A DNA stretch of 64,000 bases from Opisthorchis felineus (GCA_004794785.1 SJOL01009574.1:1494582-1558581); one strand, 5' to 3'. Positions 23,901 to 35,783 are shown, counted from the first letter of the stretch. Notes: generated by a model not told the origin, from the letters alone. Program-made: numbers and translations.

Positions 23901-26841
23901 CGTTCTTCCCCATAGCCCTCTATTTACTCTTTCCTCTCCACATGTTCCTCATCCAATTCTTTCGGATTCACTTAGCTGTGAATCACCTGACCGGTGCTTT
24001 GTAACTAATTTTCTGCTTAATAAAACAAGCCGAATTAAACCTTTACCGAATTAAAGCAAGCCGATCCATATTTTTCATCGTCAAAAGTAAGCACCCCGTG
24101 TCAAATTAGAAAGTACATTTCTCGCGATCAAAACTCGCGTCCCCTCTCAACATTAGTGTGTTGCATCTTGGAATCCCGACCGCTTGAACTTTACTCTTCT
24201 GTAGTCTGGTGCTCTTTGCGCGACAGATTGTGTTATTCACGATGAAAGGCCCGTGGTTAGCTCGAGGGCTGAATGCGCTCTACTGGATTTTTGTTTATAT
24301 CGGCTGGTCGGTTGAAGCTGTTCGGCTGGCTTGTTCAATCATTTGTTTGCTGTGTCAGCAAATGCCTTAAGGCCTTAAGGCTGAGATCGACAGTTTCTGT
24401 TGAGAGTCATCACGGCTGCTTCGTTGGCGAGAAGTACAGCTATCTTGGTTTTGGGAGATGACATCAATGTGCAGTTGATCGATAAGTCCCTTGGTGGCCT
24501 ATTCAGAATTATCGCTTGCCGCATAAATAATGGCAGCGAATTTTGCTGTTATGTGCTGAACATAATTTATTTATAGCCAGCACAAATCTCTACGCCATGG
24601 CCCCTGGAGGTAACTAGCAGCAAACCAACTTTCTACCATGCGACAGCCGGCCACCGGTTAGTGCACAGATATCTAGGGACTAGGGTGCGTCTGCTAATGT
24701 GTGGTGCCTAGACACAGTCGGCAGTTGTACGAACGTGGAGAATCGGTGTCTTTTACTGATGAGAAGATGCTAAACTTTATACGCGTTACTGGGCTTAAGA
24801 AAAGCTTAGGCAGAAGAGAACTGTGTGCGGGGAAGAGGCAGGAGTGGCATGACTATGTAGGTAAGTGACATGGCCACTCGGGCGACTCTATATCTTTACT
24901 CACTAATGCCGCCGTAGAACCGAGCTAGTAAGTAAGCAAGTTCATGGTGACGAAACCTATTTGCTGGGGCATCAAACCAAATTTCCCAGGTACGGATGGT
25001 TGTCGCTTGCTTTACATAGACCCAGCTTCCGTCTCGCAAAGATCAGCCACCACTACGGCTGAATGTTGGGGTATCACCGACAGGAAATAAAACGTTTTAT
25101 TTGTGTGGTTTCTCACTTCACTTCAGTATTCTGAGGTGACGGATCAGGCATAGTGACACCTCATTGAAGGACTCTACGGAGGACTACAATTCAACAAATA
25201 AACCTATAATGGTGTAAACATTTGTCGTTTGCTCCAAACGGACCGGCTGCCACTCGCTGGTCTTCCCGGTACACTTTATCCTTGGGTACGTTACTTCCGA
25301 CCAGTATATCCTGCGGGGCCATCGCAGCATGTAGGTCAAACTGCCACATTAAGGGAGCCGCATGCTGGGGGTAATGGGCATTTTAAAGGACAGGAAAGCA
25401 TATACTTCGAAATGGGGTCACCTGAATGTAAATGTAAAATGAACGTGTGTTCAAACTTCATGGTACTGCTTCAGTCTGCTGCACTGTTTAGCGGAATGGT
25501 CGAACCTTAAGAATCTCCCCAGACCTGGTCAGCTGGGATTTGATAGGTTGATCGGAATACATGTGGCAGTCCGCCCTTTTGGTTGATCACCTAGCAGGAG
25601 GAGAGGTGCTTTTGTGGGCTATACGGGCTACTAAAAAGTGGCTTCAATGCCGTATGCACCCGCAACTCTTCATACCGCAGACAAGGCCCAGTATCACAGC
25701 AATTGCCGTGATATGAGAGCCGGTCCCGCGGACACCAATAATTAGCAGGGTCAGCCTGCAGACATAAAGGCGTTTATTGGCCATTTTTCAAAGACGAACC
25801 AACGAACGTTGCGCACAACAAGGTAAGAATGAATCGGTTCTCAGAAAAAATTGAGTCCCGCCAAAATCCACATGGGCCTTATCTGGTGAATAGTTACTCG
25901 GTCGTCATCAACGTAAGTTAGGCAGTGGAAAATGTGCCAGATGCGACTGGAGGTGGTATGCGAAGAAAATAACGGGTTAATAGAATGTAATGCTCTCTAA
26001 TTTTTGGCGCACGTCTAAGTGCCAAAGCAATATGTCGCGGCCAAACAGTTCTAGTGGCCCATGTTCGTGACGTCTTTTCATTACTGCGAAAGTCTTGAGG
26101 TGATAGTACAATGACAGGATACGTTCTATTATATGAGCCATGAATGACCTATCTTCAAGTTTAGGCGGACAAAAAACAAGGTTATTATTCTTCATGGGGG
26201 CCTATGAACTATTTTCAAGTGCCAAAAAGACAAAAACGTTTAGAACCAATATCACGAAGAATTCGTCCCCCACAGTCATAGACTGATCACGCTGAGCTAT
26301 GACGAAAACTGAAAAATTGAGTTTGAAGCACAAATTAGACTTTGAACACGTTTAAGCAACTCTTAGAAAACTGTGTCTGTCTAGAGAGATTTCAAGGTTT
26401 TGAATAAGCAATACCAAGCGCCACAATTGTATGTGAACTTTTATTTGGCTTGAACTGCGGTTTCGGAAAAATGTGGGTGAACGATCAAGGATCGTCAGAG
26501 GTACACACGAAGCTTCTGATATTCTTACATTATTTGCAGGAGTGTGGCACTCCTGGAATTTCTCCCTTTATACCTGTCAACGTAAAGCTTTCCCTGTGGG
26601 TCATGTTGCATAAATTGCATCCTTCTTTTTTTCTGTTGTTCTAGTGTCTCGGTTGCCATAATTGGGGTTTCACCAATGGCACAGATACGGCTGTGGCTAT
26701 TATAGCCCTACCTGGAAGGTCAAGGGTTTGAAGCAGGAGCTTGAGGCAAAAAAAATTTTTCTCCACATTTGTAACACAGCATTTGATCAATTGACGCTGT
26801 TTACTCCGTTATTCATATACAGATTTCCCAACTAAGACATC
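20963..26841. other. Anonymous sequence, no supported gene
   Basis: No family motif or long repeat was recognised. The two longest frames are on the minus strand at 21689-22180 (163 codons) and the plus strand at 22773-23252. The first has no recognisable feature. Confidence 0.45.
22773..23252 (+). other. 159-codon open frame of unknown meaning
   Basis: It begins with ATG and is uninterrupted for 159 codons. The predicted product has mixed composition without low-complexity bias, with a segment reading VAVEITRRGCKVTTVVPYCY. I recognise no domain, signal peptide or membrane segment, and see no neighbouring exon. In a 64-kb window an open frame of this length can arise by chance, so it is recorded only as something to test against transcript data. 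Confidence 0.15.
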
Positions 26842-27330
26842 CTAAATCAGTTGATCTTCTTTTGATTGTGCTTTCGACACTCCAGCTCCCATCGACGTAG
26901 CACAGGACTTGGGCGTCGACTTCCTTTCTGCCGCCAGTTGAGGGCGCGTAAAGTTTTGCGCAAGTGTAGGCCGTCTGTTCATCATACCTTCCGCTGACAA
27001 GCAACAACCGAGAGACCTTTGGTTTAAAAGTGTTCTGTACTGCAACAGAAATGCGTTAAAAACTTTCTTGGTGATCCTGCGGCTATTTCCTCTTTTCAAG
27101 ACGCTCCTGGGGGTGGCCAAAAACAGCCTGACTGTTCGAATGCAGAGAGAAATTTGAGTGATTACCATGGAGTACGCCAAGCCTTCGAACGGGATCATCA
27201 GAATGGTGGATGTCAGGCGCAACTGTTTCTGGAAGTGCATGCTGATACACAGGTTCGTGGAAGTCTCCCAAGCCACTCGGGTTGGTTTGTGCCACTGGGG
27301 GTCTTGCGTGCACTTGGAATCCGCAAGCAA
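26842..27330 (-). pseudogene. Gypsy integrase C-terminal remnant, tentative
   Basis: The minus-strand frame of 162 codons contains TKKVFNAFLLQYRTLLNQRS, followed by GMMNRRPT. This resembles the stretch after the integrase catalytic core in Gypsy elements, where FL..YR.TPN and a PAE.M..R pattern are usual. The preceding part (PFEGLAYSMVITQ) may be the degraded RFGLPY.(V)TD region. No catalytic triad can be read, and the alignment needs gaps. It is probably a heavily decayed fragment from a different Gypsy lineage than the element at 32167-36663. Confidence 0.45.
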
Positions 27331-27389
27331 AAAAAGAAGTTAGTTGCCGTTTAAGTTCTATGTCTTGGGGGTACACCTGCTAGCGCGAT

Positions 27390-27545
27390 ATCTCACATAA
27401 GTAGGCGTGTAAAAAATACAAACTAGGTGCTGGAGGGGGCGTAAAAATTGTCGGTGGAGGTTTATTCTACGCGTCAACCACCCATACTGTGGAAAACTGT
27501 TGTCTAGCAAAAAATGCGTATCTTAAGCCTGAGAAGCTTCAAAAC
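27390..27545 (-). mobile_element. CR1-like LINE C-terminal fragment
   Basis: On the minus strand this aligns at the nucleotide level with the LINE tail at 30380-30500. LKIRIFC, then RQQFSTVWVVDA and NKPPPTIFTPP, correspond to [19 protein letters not shown] and [11 protein letters not shown]. It is interrupted by stops. It lies immediately downstream, in the same orientation, of unit B (27563-28730), so the unit may have inserted into or beside this LINE. Confidence 0.6.
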
Positions 27546-27562
27546 ACACCTACCCTGTATTG

Positions 27563-28730
27563 ATAATATTAACAATAGTGCTTGTTCCCATCCGGTGGGT
27601 GGCACACCGTCAGGCATGACCATAGTGTAACAGTCAGAATAAAAGCATGACTCGCGGGATTCGTAGGTACAGAGGATTGCGCGGAAAAGGGGCAGTGTCA
27701 TGAACAGTGGGCATCATCCGATGTAAATGTGGTCACCCCTAAACCGGCACAAGCAGGGAAGCACAGGTACTACTGCCTCTTTTTTCATTTGGGGAAAATA
27801 TCGAGCTGAAGCAAAATCAGATGGCCAGAAATTGAAGGTGGCGGAAAAATCAAAACGAGGGAGGGCAAACAAGAGACATCCTGCCTGACACATGACAGAA
27901 AAAGTGCAAATTGCGGAAAATGTGGAACCAGAACAACGGATCTGGTTTAGCAGCACAGTTGGCGTAATCCAGTTGGTCAATTTGAACTAAAACCTGGAAC
28001 AACCGCTGGGGCCTCGTGGCCTTGGACTGTTAGGCTTTTGGTCAGGGGCACAAAAGGCGTAAGTGGGGATGATGAAATGAAGGGATTAGCAATGCGGATA
28101 GATGGTAGCAAGAATCTCAGAATCACGGTGTACGGTGAAACGGTAGAGACTCCCTATTAGCGCCTATGTAGTGGAGTCGGGTGTAAAAGTTCCTTGGACG
28201 AGTGACGTGATGGTAACACGCAAGCCGAAAGGCGAACTGTACAGAAAATTATTGACTGCGTGGAGAGCAAAGAATGGAAGCCCACCGAAGTTGCTAAATC
28301 TGAACGAAAGTTTCGGCAGATTAGAATAGACGCGTCCTGGAGGTGGCTGGGGCCAGGTGAAGAGTTTGTCCGTATTTGCAGTTAATGGAACCAGTGGGCC
28401 AGAGGATACGGTCAAGGGCAGGAAGTGAATAGTTGCGGGTTTGCTACGAACCTGGGTATGACAGTGCCGTGCCATTATTGGCCTGACATACATAAGTTTT
28501 TGAGCGGCCCCGTAACGGACGTCACGTTTGAGGTCATTGGGCTGGGATGTGCAATTGTTGAGCAGCGGGATTTTTCAGGTTAGCCAAGGAAATCCGCAGA
28601 GGTAGAACGAGGCCGATGTAAGATCGCAGGTATTTTTCTGGTCCGGTTGGGGATCCCTGTGGATGCAGATCGCAGGCCAGGCGGAGTGGATAACAGCCAA
28701 ATAGGGCGTCCAAACCAGGTATTGCCGAAG
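27563..28730 (-). repeat. Unidentified ~1.17-kb interspersed unit, copy B (inverted relative to copy A)
   Basis: This is the reverse complement of 13232-14400 with only scattered substitutions; the matching frames lie at 27714-27980 and 28164-28493. The two copies are separated by about 13.2 kb. The AATAAA of copy A is changed here (GAACAAG at the same place), and the AT-rich tail differs most, as expected for a variable 3' end. A second frame on the plus strand is also long, but I recognise no product. Confidence 0.85.
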
Positions 28731-30299
28731 ATCAAACCTTGGGATGACGGGGGAATTCCCAATATCAGTAAATTTTATGAGGTTGAGGCGACATCAGATG
28801 GGATAATATGCTTTTGTAGAGTGAAAAACCCTAACGTTTGCTATAATTAGGGTGGTGGCACCAAGTAAAATAATGAGAGAGAATAGTGATGGATTGGTAC
28901 TTATTCGACTAGCGATCTAGCACGGGTTGAAGTTGGTAACATGTGATAATGAAATGCAATAGATCTAGGGCAAACCGGTATGAACGCGCAAGGGGGCGGT
29001 GTGTTTAAGCAAGTCGAACTTATAAGGACTGGCGTTAGTGGGCTTCTGAGATGACGGACTAGTTTATCTGGAATTCCTTACGTGAGGTGAACGGTACCAT
29101 ATTCTAGGAGAGATAGTGAATGTAAGAGAAATTGGCACCAGTCCCCGAGGCACTGCTCTCAGCTTCATTTACGAAGGGTATATGGCGAGAAAAGCCTTTC
29201 TCATTTTATGTGTCCTAGGAGAAGTGGGGAGGTGCTTGTGTTTTGGATTTTTGAAGAAGTGGGCTTTGGTGCGGTGCAACTCCACGTATGACGAAGGCAG
29301 CCACAGCTCTGCGCGTCGATGTAAGCCGTGGGCATCGCAGAGTGTCTTCAGGCTATCCAATCTGTGTTTATTTACACATTTCTTTTTTTAACAGACAGAG
29401 GTCAGTTTTTTACCGCCTGTAGTTTATAGCGTTGACAGCTGAATGGCACAACCGGGTCCAGTCCAGCCCGGCCGCAACAAACAGAAAACAACAGTGCTAT
29501 TTCATGGACTTCCTCAGTTAAATGTCATGCGCAGAACCATCAGCGATGGGCGAAGCACTTGTGCTACTGGAGGGGCGGTGGGTATAAAAACGCACCATGG
29601 TGCGACGCAACAGGGCGACCCTCCCTGCAGGACTTGCCGACCACCACACCAGGTTTTCACCCCTCGTACACGCTACCAGATCTGCAAGGTGGTTGCCACC
29701 AAGCAGTCATGATTGCGGCTTGTGCATCAACAAAGAACTCCAGATACCGAATATTCTATCCGATCTTGGGAAAGCCAGGCCGGTTAAACAACTCAGTCAA
29801 ACGGGCAAACGGCAAACAGCCGTAGGAAAAGGCGGGTCGCGGAGGAGGCAAATGGAGCGGCAGTTACCGTTGGGACAGTGGAAACAGAACAGAGATGCCC
29901 AGAGCGTGTGAATCATGGCTAGACGATGACGGAGTGTGAGCTACCAAGCCAAGCAGAAGCGTACCGCAATGTTGTGTGCGGGTGTGCTTAATGCGTTATG
30001 TCGTGTAAAATACGTTCTCAAGAATGAGAAGATTTGACTTCTGTTTGGTTTATTATGGTTCGAGCTCGGCAAGACGAAGCACCACTCACTGAAACAGTGG
30101 ATAGTGTAGTCCAGGGCAGGGACCTAGCTGAAAGGAACCTAGTACAAGTTGTCTCACGTAGCAAGCAGCATTCATGGATTCACGGATTCACGGATTGATA
30201 CACAGGATCGAGGCTTTTGCCCAAGTTCCCCGGGTCGGTTTTGTTCTTGTCGGTCTGCGGTTGTCGTTCACCTTAAAGGCACAAGCGAAAAAAGGGTGT
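28731..30299. other. Anonymous sequence, no supported gene
   Basis: No motif was recognised. The stretch 29440-29912 holds three overlapping plus-strand open frames and a TATAAAAA string at 29583-29590, but nothing links them to a gene. Three near-copies of the 8-mer ggattcac lie at 30176-30199. Confidence 0.45.
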
Positions 30300-32080
30300 A
30301 GCACTGCTCGTTAAGTTCTCAGCGCGGGGCAGTAATTTTGCCAGCACGCGGACTTGCATAGAAAAATGTCTAGTAGTGCTTTAAACTGGGTTCTAGAAGG
30401 AGCGTGGACAACCGTCGGTGGAAGGTCATTCCACGCAGCTACTACACGAAATGAGAAAAAATGTTGTCTGATAAAAGTGTTCGCTCTGAGCTTGAAAATC
30501 TTCTTACCATGTCCCCGCCTTGTGTTTGCTGGCTCAACGGTGAAAAACCTGTTGGCCAAGCCTTCTTCAACTGGGGCATNNNNNNNNNNNNNNNNNNNNN
30601 NNNNNNNNNNNNNNNNNNNNNNNNNNNNNNNNNNNNNNNNNNNNNNNNNNNNNNNNNNNNNNNNNNNNNNNNNNNNNNNNNNNNNNNNNNNNNNNNNNNN
30701 NNNNNNNNNNNNNNNNNNNNNNNNNNNNNNNNNNNNNNNNNNNNNNNNNNNNNNNNNNNNNNNNNNNNNNNNNNNNNNNNNNNNNNNNNNNNNNNNNNNN
30801 NNNNNNNNNNNNNNNNNNNNNNNNNNNNNNNNNNNNNNNNNNNNNNNNNNNNNNNNNNNNNNNNNNNNNNNNNNNNNNNNNNNNNNNNNNNNNNNNNNNN
30901 NNNNNNNNNNNNNNNNNNNNNNNNNNNNNNNNNNNNNNNNNNNNNNNNNNNNNNNNNNNNNNNNNNNNNNNNNNNNNNNNNNNNNNNNNNNNNNNNNNNN
31001 NNNNNNNNNNNNNNNNNNNNNNNNNNNNNNNNNNNNNNNNNNNNNNNNNNNNNNNNNNNNNNNNNNNNNNNNNNNNNNNNNNNNNNNNNNNNNNNNNNNN
31101 NNNNNNNNNNNNNNNNNNNNNNNNNNNNNNNNNNNNNNNNNNNNNNNNNNNNNNNNNNNNNNNNNNNNNNNNNNNNNNNNNNNNNNNNNNNNNNNNNNNN
31201 NNNNNNNNNNNNNNNNNNNNNNNNNNNNNNNNNNNNNNNNNNNNNNNNNNNNNNNNNNNNNNNNNNNNNNNNNNNNNNNNNNNNNNNNNNNNNNNNNNNN
31301 NNNNNNNNNNNNNNNNNNNNNNNNNNNNNNNNNNNNNNNNNNNNNNNNNNNNNNNNNNNNNNNNNNNNNNNNNNNNNNNNNNNNNNNNNNNNNNNNNNNN
31401 NNNNNNNNNNNNNNNNNNNNNNNNNNNNNNNNNNNNNNNNNNNNNNNNNNNNNNNNNNNNNNNNNNNNNNNNNNNNNNNNNNNNNNNNNNNNNNNNNNNN
31501 NNNNNNNNNNNNNNNNNNNNNNNNNNNNNTGGGCCTGTAGCTGCCAGGCGATAGTCGGTCACCAGTTTTGTAGATTGGTGTGACAATCGCTTCCCTCCAG
31601 GAAGAGGGAAGGTGGCCTTCGTCAAGCGACTGACGAAACACCAGATAGAAATGATTTGCCAGCGTGTACGACGTTTCCTTCGGGATTCCTAAATGGACTT
31701 CGTCGGGCTTCAACGCGCTGAACGGGTTGATCTTGTGCAAGAGTTGACGAACGTCCTCCACCGTGAAGACCAAATCGGTTAAAGGCCGTTCGTAGTTACG
31801 CCTTGACAAGATTGGATGTGACGAGAACGATGGGGCTGAAAAGAAGCCTGCATAGTGTTCTCTGTAGACCTCAGATGCCACTATTGGGTCACTCGTGGGT
31901 TGCCCGCTCCAGTTCCTCAAGGAGAACGCGGATGGCTTGTTTCCGCGGTGATCTCTCATGCATTTAAACAGCCTATTTCTGTTTTTCCGGACGAGGTCCA
32001 GAATAGTGACTTGTTTTCGTATGTTCCATTGGTGACAGAATGGTGCCGATCCATCAACTTCAACATCCTAATATTTTGAG
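30300..32080 (-). mobile_element. CR1-like LINE interrupted by an assembly gap
   Basis: Both sides of the run of Ns belong to one minus-strand LINE. Upstream (32035-31530) is the N-terminal part of the RT region: ILDLVRKNRNRLFKCMRDHR, FTVEDVRQLLHKINPFSALK, and LPSSWREAIVTPIYKTGDRL, ending at PGSYRP. Downstream (30579-30311) is the C-terminal end, with [20 protein letters not shown], closing at a stop after CPALRT. The missing part is the RT catalytic core. This family is distinct from the YADD-type LINE elsewhere in the window. Only ordinary decay is visible at the edges, so activity cannot be judged. Confidence 0.8.
30580..31529. other. Assembly gap, 950 Ns
   Basis: This run of unknown bases lies inside the CR1-like LINE, in place of its RT core. 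Its true length may differ from 950. Confidence 1.
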
Positions 32081-32166
32081 CTGGGTTTTCAATGGATCCG
32101 ACACCCCACCATCACTCTTGCCGAAACCAAATTTAAACGTCTTCAACATATAATCCTGAGTACAGG

Positions 32167-32459
32167 TGAAAAGGGGTAAACCCCTTCTCTGCGGATTTGT
32201 TTATTAGAAAACACCAACTAAACAAGAAAGTAACACTCTCATATGCACCTGGTATTCTTAAAAGCTGAATGTCCGTCCTCTTTTTGGACTCGTCTTCTTG
32301 AACATTCCTATATATTCATTGACTATCACGCAATTGTAAACGGATACTGCAAAACAGCCCCACAAATTCCGCAATAAACACCGCGTTTCAATAGACGCGA
32401 AGCGGAATTATGAGAAAACGGACTACTCGGATATCTTATAAGTAGTATTCTCCGTTACA
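32167..32459 (-). repeat. 3' LTR of the Gypsy element
   Basis: In element orientation it begins TGTAACGG and ends TTTTCA, the expected TG...CA form. It carries a TATA-like AATATATAGG segment and an AATAAA (in CTAATAAACA), the usual promoter and polyadenylation signals. It resembles solo LTR 1 (39424-39725) more than the element's own 5' LTR. Confidence 0.9.
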
Positions 32460-32475
32460 CACCCTCCCCCTTTAA
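32460..32475 (-). other. Polypurine tract
   Basis: Immediately inside the 3' LTR the minus strand reads AAAGGGGGAGGG, the purine run that primes plus-strand DNA synthesis in LTR elements. Position and composition are both as expected. Confidence 0.75.
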
Positions 32476-32905
32476 AGGTCGACTGCATGCCACCGATTTC
32501 CATTTACCTCCGTTAGGTGCGCCTCAGCGGCTGGCCTATTCGGCAGCTCTTTGGGTGTATCATGCCACCTCCGAGGGTGAGTTCCATTCACTCTTTTCGA
32601 TCCCTGACCGTCTTGAATTGTATAGACGTTCTTCCGGCGGGCGGTAACGACAAACGGACCTTGCTATCGACTGCACAGCCTCCGCGACCCCAGTTCACTC
32701 CTTTTAGGATTCTGATGATCCTTCCACTTGACCTTCGCGCCTATGGGGAATGGTCATGTCTTTCTACTTGCCGTTTTCCGCCTAGTCCTTTCCTGAACGG
32801 CGGTCATATTTTCTTCAGCTCTCCCCCTTTCTTCTCCTAGCTCCCCCGGAGACAAGCGTGTTGCCGGCCATAACCGATTTCCTGATCGACTGGAAGGCGC
32901 GGATG

Positions 32906-33424
32906 TCAACCGTACATCAGCAGAAACGGGGACTTGCCTGTGGTTGGCTGTATGGAAGCCAGACGAGCGAGCAACACCATCGGCAGGTTCACTTCCAAAT
33001 CACCCCCTTTGGCCGCTAGCCACTCCTTGATCGTATGGTTATTGCGTTCTGTAAGACCATTTGTTTGCGGGTGGTATGGTGACGTCCTCAGCCGTTTGAT
33101 GCCCGGCTTCTGCTAGCAACTCCTAAACTCTTCGCTCTCGAAGCAAGGCCCTTGATCCGTTAGAATCATTTTTGGCACCCCGCGTTTGGCCACGATGTGA
33201 CGCATTACCACTCCGCTGATTGTCGTCGCCTGTTGGTTTGGCACGGCTGCCGCCTCGACCCACCGCGACAGCAGTTCTGTGATCACCACGATATACTGAT
33301 TTCCACTGGTTGTCACCGGAAAGGGGCCCATGACGTCCACAGACCATAACTCGCCGATTCCTGATACAGGAATGGGTTCCATGGGATTGGTTACCCCTGT
33401 CGTATCCCCTTCATTAGTTGGCAC
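32906..33424 (-). pseudogene. Gypsy integrase core interrupted by TAG
   Basis: The catalytic core reads WSVDVMGPFP (first Asp), MILTDQGPCF (second Asp) and, after an in-frame TAG at 33113-33115, YHPQTNGLTERNN (Glu). The D,D-E residues are therefore all retained despite the stop. The downstream stretch keeps the same frame to a TGA at about 32906. Below that, PRLPVDQEIGYGRQ and later fragments of the C-terminal domain run on with stops toward 32480. The N-terminal HHCC zinc region is encoded in the overlapping RT frame, so a frame change lies around 33391-33424. Confidence 0.88.
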
Positions 33425-35073
33425 CGATTACAGGACACCACATAATCCATCACCTCACTTCTCATCCCGGGCCAGTAGGCCCTCTGCCGAAGTAAGTCGT
33501 ACGTCTTGGTGCACCCTGTGTGTGCCATTTCGTGGCATTCGACGATCAGCTTCCTTCTCAAGACGCGAGGTATTACGGGCAGCACAACATCAGAATCAGT
33601 GTCGTTCCAAGAAATTATGCCAGCCTCACTCAGACTCAATCTATCAAAGTGACTCTGGAACATTTGCAATTCCTTGTCTCCGTCTCCGTTCTCAATATTC
33701 CGTCCATCCAACAAGGAGGCTGCAACCTTCCGTAACACAGGATCCTGCCGTTGGAGTTGCACCAACCTCCCGGGATCCAGTTCAACGACGAGGATATTGG
33801 CACCAATCATGATCCTGGGGGCCTCATCTTCAGCCTCTGGTCTTGACAGCCAATCAGCCAGGTGATTCTCCTTCCCTGGCACGTGCCGGATCGTAAAGTC
33901 GTACTCTTGCAACCGGAGTGCCCATCGCGCGAGCTTTCCGCGAGGATCTCTGGTGGTCCTGATCCACTCCAGGGGTTTGTGATCAGTCTCGACATGAAAT
34001 CTTTGTCCAAGCAGGTATGGCCTCCACTTATCCAGGGCCCAGACGATCGCTAAACATTCTTTCTCAATAGTCGAGTACTTCTGCTCAGCGTTAGTCAGGA
34101 CGCGACTGGCATATTCGATAACTCCATGCCTCTGCTTCAGGACAGCGCCGATACCGCGGTCGCTAGCGTCCGTTGCAACAGTAAACATCTCTCCGACCCT
34201 GGGCAGTTTGAGGGTCAGTTGCTGATCCAGCATGCGCGCTTTGACACGTTCGAAAGCCTCGTGTGCTTCCCTGGTCCATTCGAACTTCCGATTTTGCCCA
34301 AGCAAGTCGTACAGTGGAGCAGCAATCGTGTTGAAATCTTGGACAAACCGGCTGTAGTATGCTGCTCGCCCAAGAAACTGCCGTAGGGATCGCTTGGAAT
34401 TGGGAACAGCACAGTCCTCGATCTTTGCCAGTTTTTCTGGCAGTGAGCTAACCTCTCCGTGACCCACTTTATGCCCCAGCAGTGTCACTGAACTCCGAGT
34501 GAGCTGTGTCTTGGCTTCATTTATCCGCAGGTCCGCCTCTCGGATACGCTTCAATACGGCCTTCAAATGAACTGCGTGCTCTGGTTCCGAATTGCTGTGC
34601 ACAATGATATCATCCTCGTACACGACAACATTCTGTAGACCCTTCGTTAAACGAAGCGTCAAGTACAGGAACGTTAATGGTGCTCCCGACAAGCCAAACG
34701 GCATCCGTCTAAATTGGTATTGGGTGTCCCCGACCGTAAAAGCTGTTTTTCCCCGGTCCTTCGCCTTGAATGATAATTGCCGGTATCCAGAATGCAAGTC
34801 GAACACCGTGAAGTATCCGGAATGCTGGAGGGAATCCAAAATCTCCGCTACTGAAGGGACAGCTACGACCCGATTTATGGTCAGTTCATTCAAACACCGG
34901 AAATTCACGCAGAACCGATACTTTCCATTTGCCTTCTTTACGAACACAACCGGGGAGTTGAATGCGTTGTTGGCCTCCTCAATTATGCCATTTTTCAACA
35001 TCTCCTGCACTTGCTCATGGACCTCCTCCCGTAGATGGAGCGGCAGCGGACGGGGGCTGTGGGCCGAAAGCAT
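33391..35073 (-). pseudogene. Gypsy reverse transcriptase, RNase H and integrase zinc region (560 codons open)
   Basis: This long open frame encodes most of pol. The RT palm has D92 in FDLHSGYRQL, MPFGLSGAP (124-132) and the catalytic box as YEDD (152-155), where Y(V/L)DD is usual. RNase H follows with D302 (TDASDRGIGA), E337 (STIEKE), D364 (VETDHKPLEW) and D407 (HLADWLSR), all four metal-binding acids. The integrase HHCC zinc finger is complete: H514, H518, C548, C551. The frame starts abruptly: the preceding residues up to about 35075 belong to another frame, so a frameshift near 35060 separates it from the protease. Open length alone suggests a younger insertion than the other Gypsy remnants here. 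Confidence 0.95.
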
Positions 35074-35079
35074 TTGGAC

Positions 35080-35560
35080 GAGAGGGTAATTTTGTGTTCA
35101 CCCCACGGACAGAAGTCAAACGGACCTTCATCGCCTGTGAACAGTTCGGATTGTTCCTCGACCACGGACTATACTGACGGCACGTTACGAGACGAAAGCT
35201 TTCGGACATGCAGCTCGCTCACGGCAGTGCGTGGGTAACCTTCAAGCTTGACCGCACCATACTTTGTCACCAGTTTTCCTCGTTTTAGGCCAACCACGAA
35301 TTCAGCGCTCTTAAGAAAATCTGCTCCCAAGATTGTCTGCTTTATGTCCGGGCTGATGAGGACCTCGTGTTGCACGGACCTGTCGCCTAGGCATATTACG
35401 TGCGATGACAATCCGTCAATTTTCAGTCGGTATCCACCCACTGCTCTCACAGCTAGCGCACACGGTTTGCATTCAGCTTCGTTCCCTCTCCGTCTCAGCG
35501 ATGCCCCTGCTCCTGTATCAATGGGGCACAGCTCCCTCTTCCCGTCTATCTCGATAACGG
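35080..35560 (-). pseudogene. Gypsy aspartic protease and linker
   Basis: The minus strand carries CPIDTGAGASL, with the catalytic DTG codons at 35511-35519, and further on TILGADFL, the second conserved part of retroelement aspartic proteases. The frame continues after a TAG near 35170 into the linker to RT (VEEQSELFTGDEGPFDF). The protease would cut the gag-pol polyprotein. With the stop and the downstream frameshift it is non-functional as it stands. Confidence 0.8.
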
Positions 35561-35783
35561 TCTGTATGGTAGCCTGTCACTGCACTAATTGCAACCCACC
35601 TGGGAAAAGAGTAGTAATCCAAAGTTTTATTGTGTACTGGTGGTCGGGTGTGAGGATACTGATTCTTTCATTGGCCGGGCATGCCATGCTTGTAGCACCC
35701 GCTCGTTTGAGCGTGCCTCCAAGATTCCGTCTTGATGGCCGCAAGCTGTTCGGCGAGTTGGTCTACTCTGTTCTTCAGGTCCC

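Noticed and set aside
27714..28160. Plus-strand reading of unit B with PGTTAGASWPWTVRL, resembling the start of a trypsin-like peptidase
   Set aside because: The usual GG start, the His and Ser active-site motifs and the paired cysteines do not follow, so the resemblance is superficial.
30354..31583. Open frames of 350-500 codons across the N run
   Set aside because: They are produced by unknown bases without stops; only the flanking CR1-like LINE parts are real.
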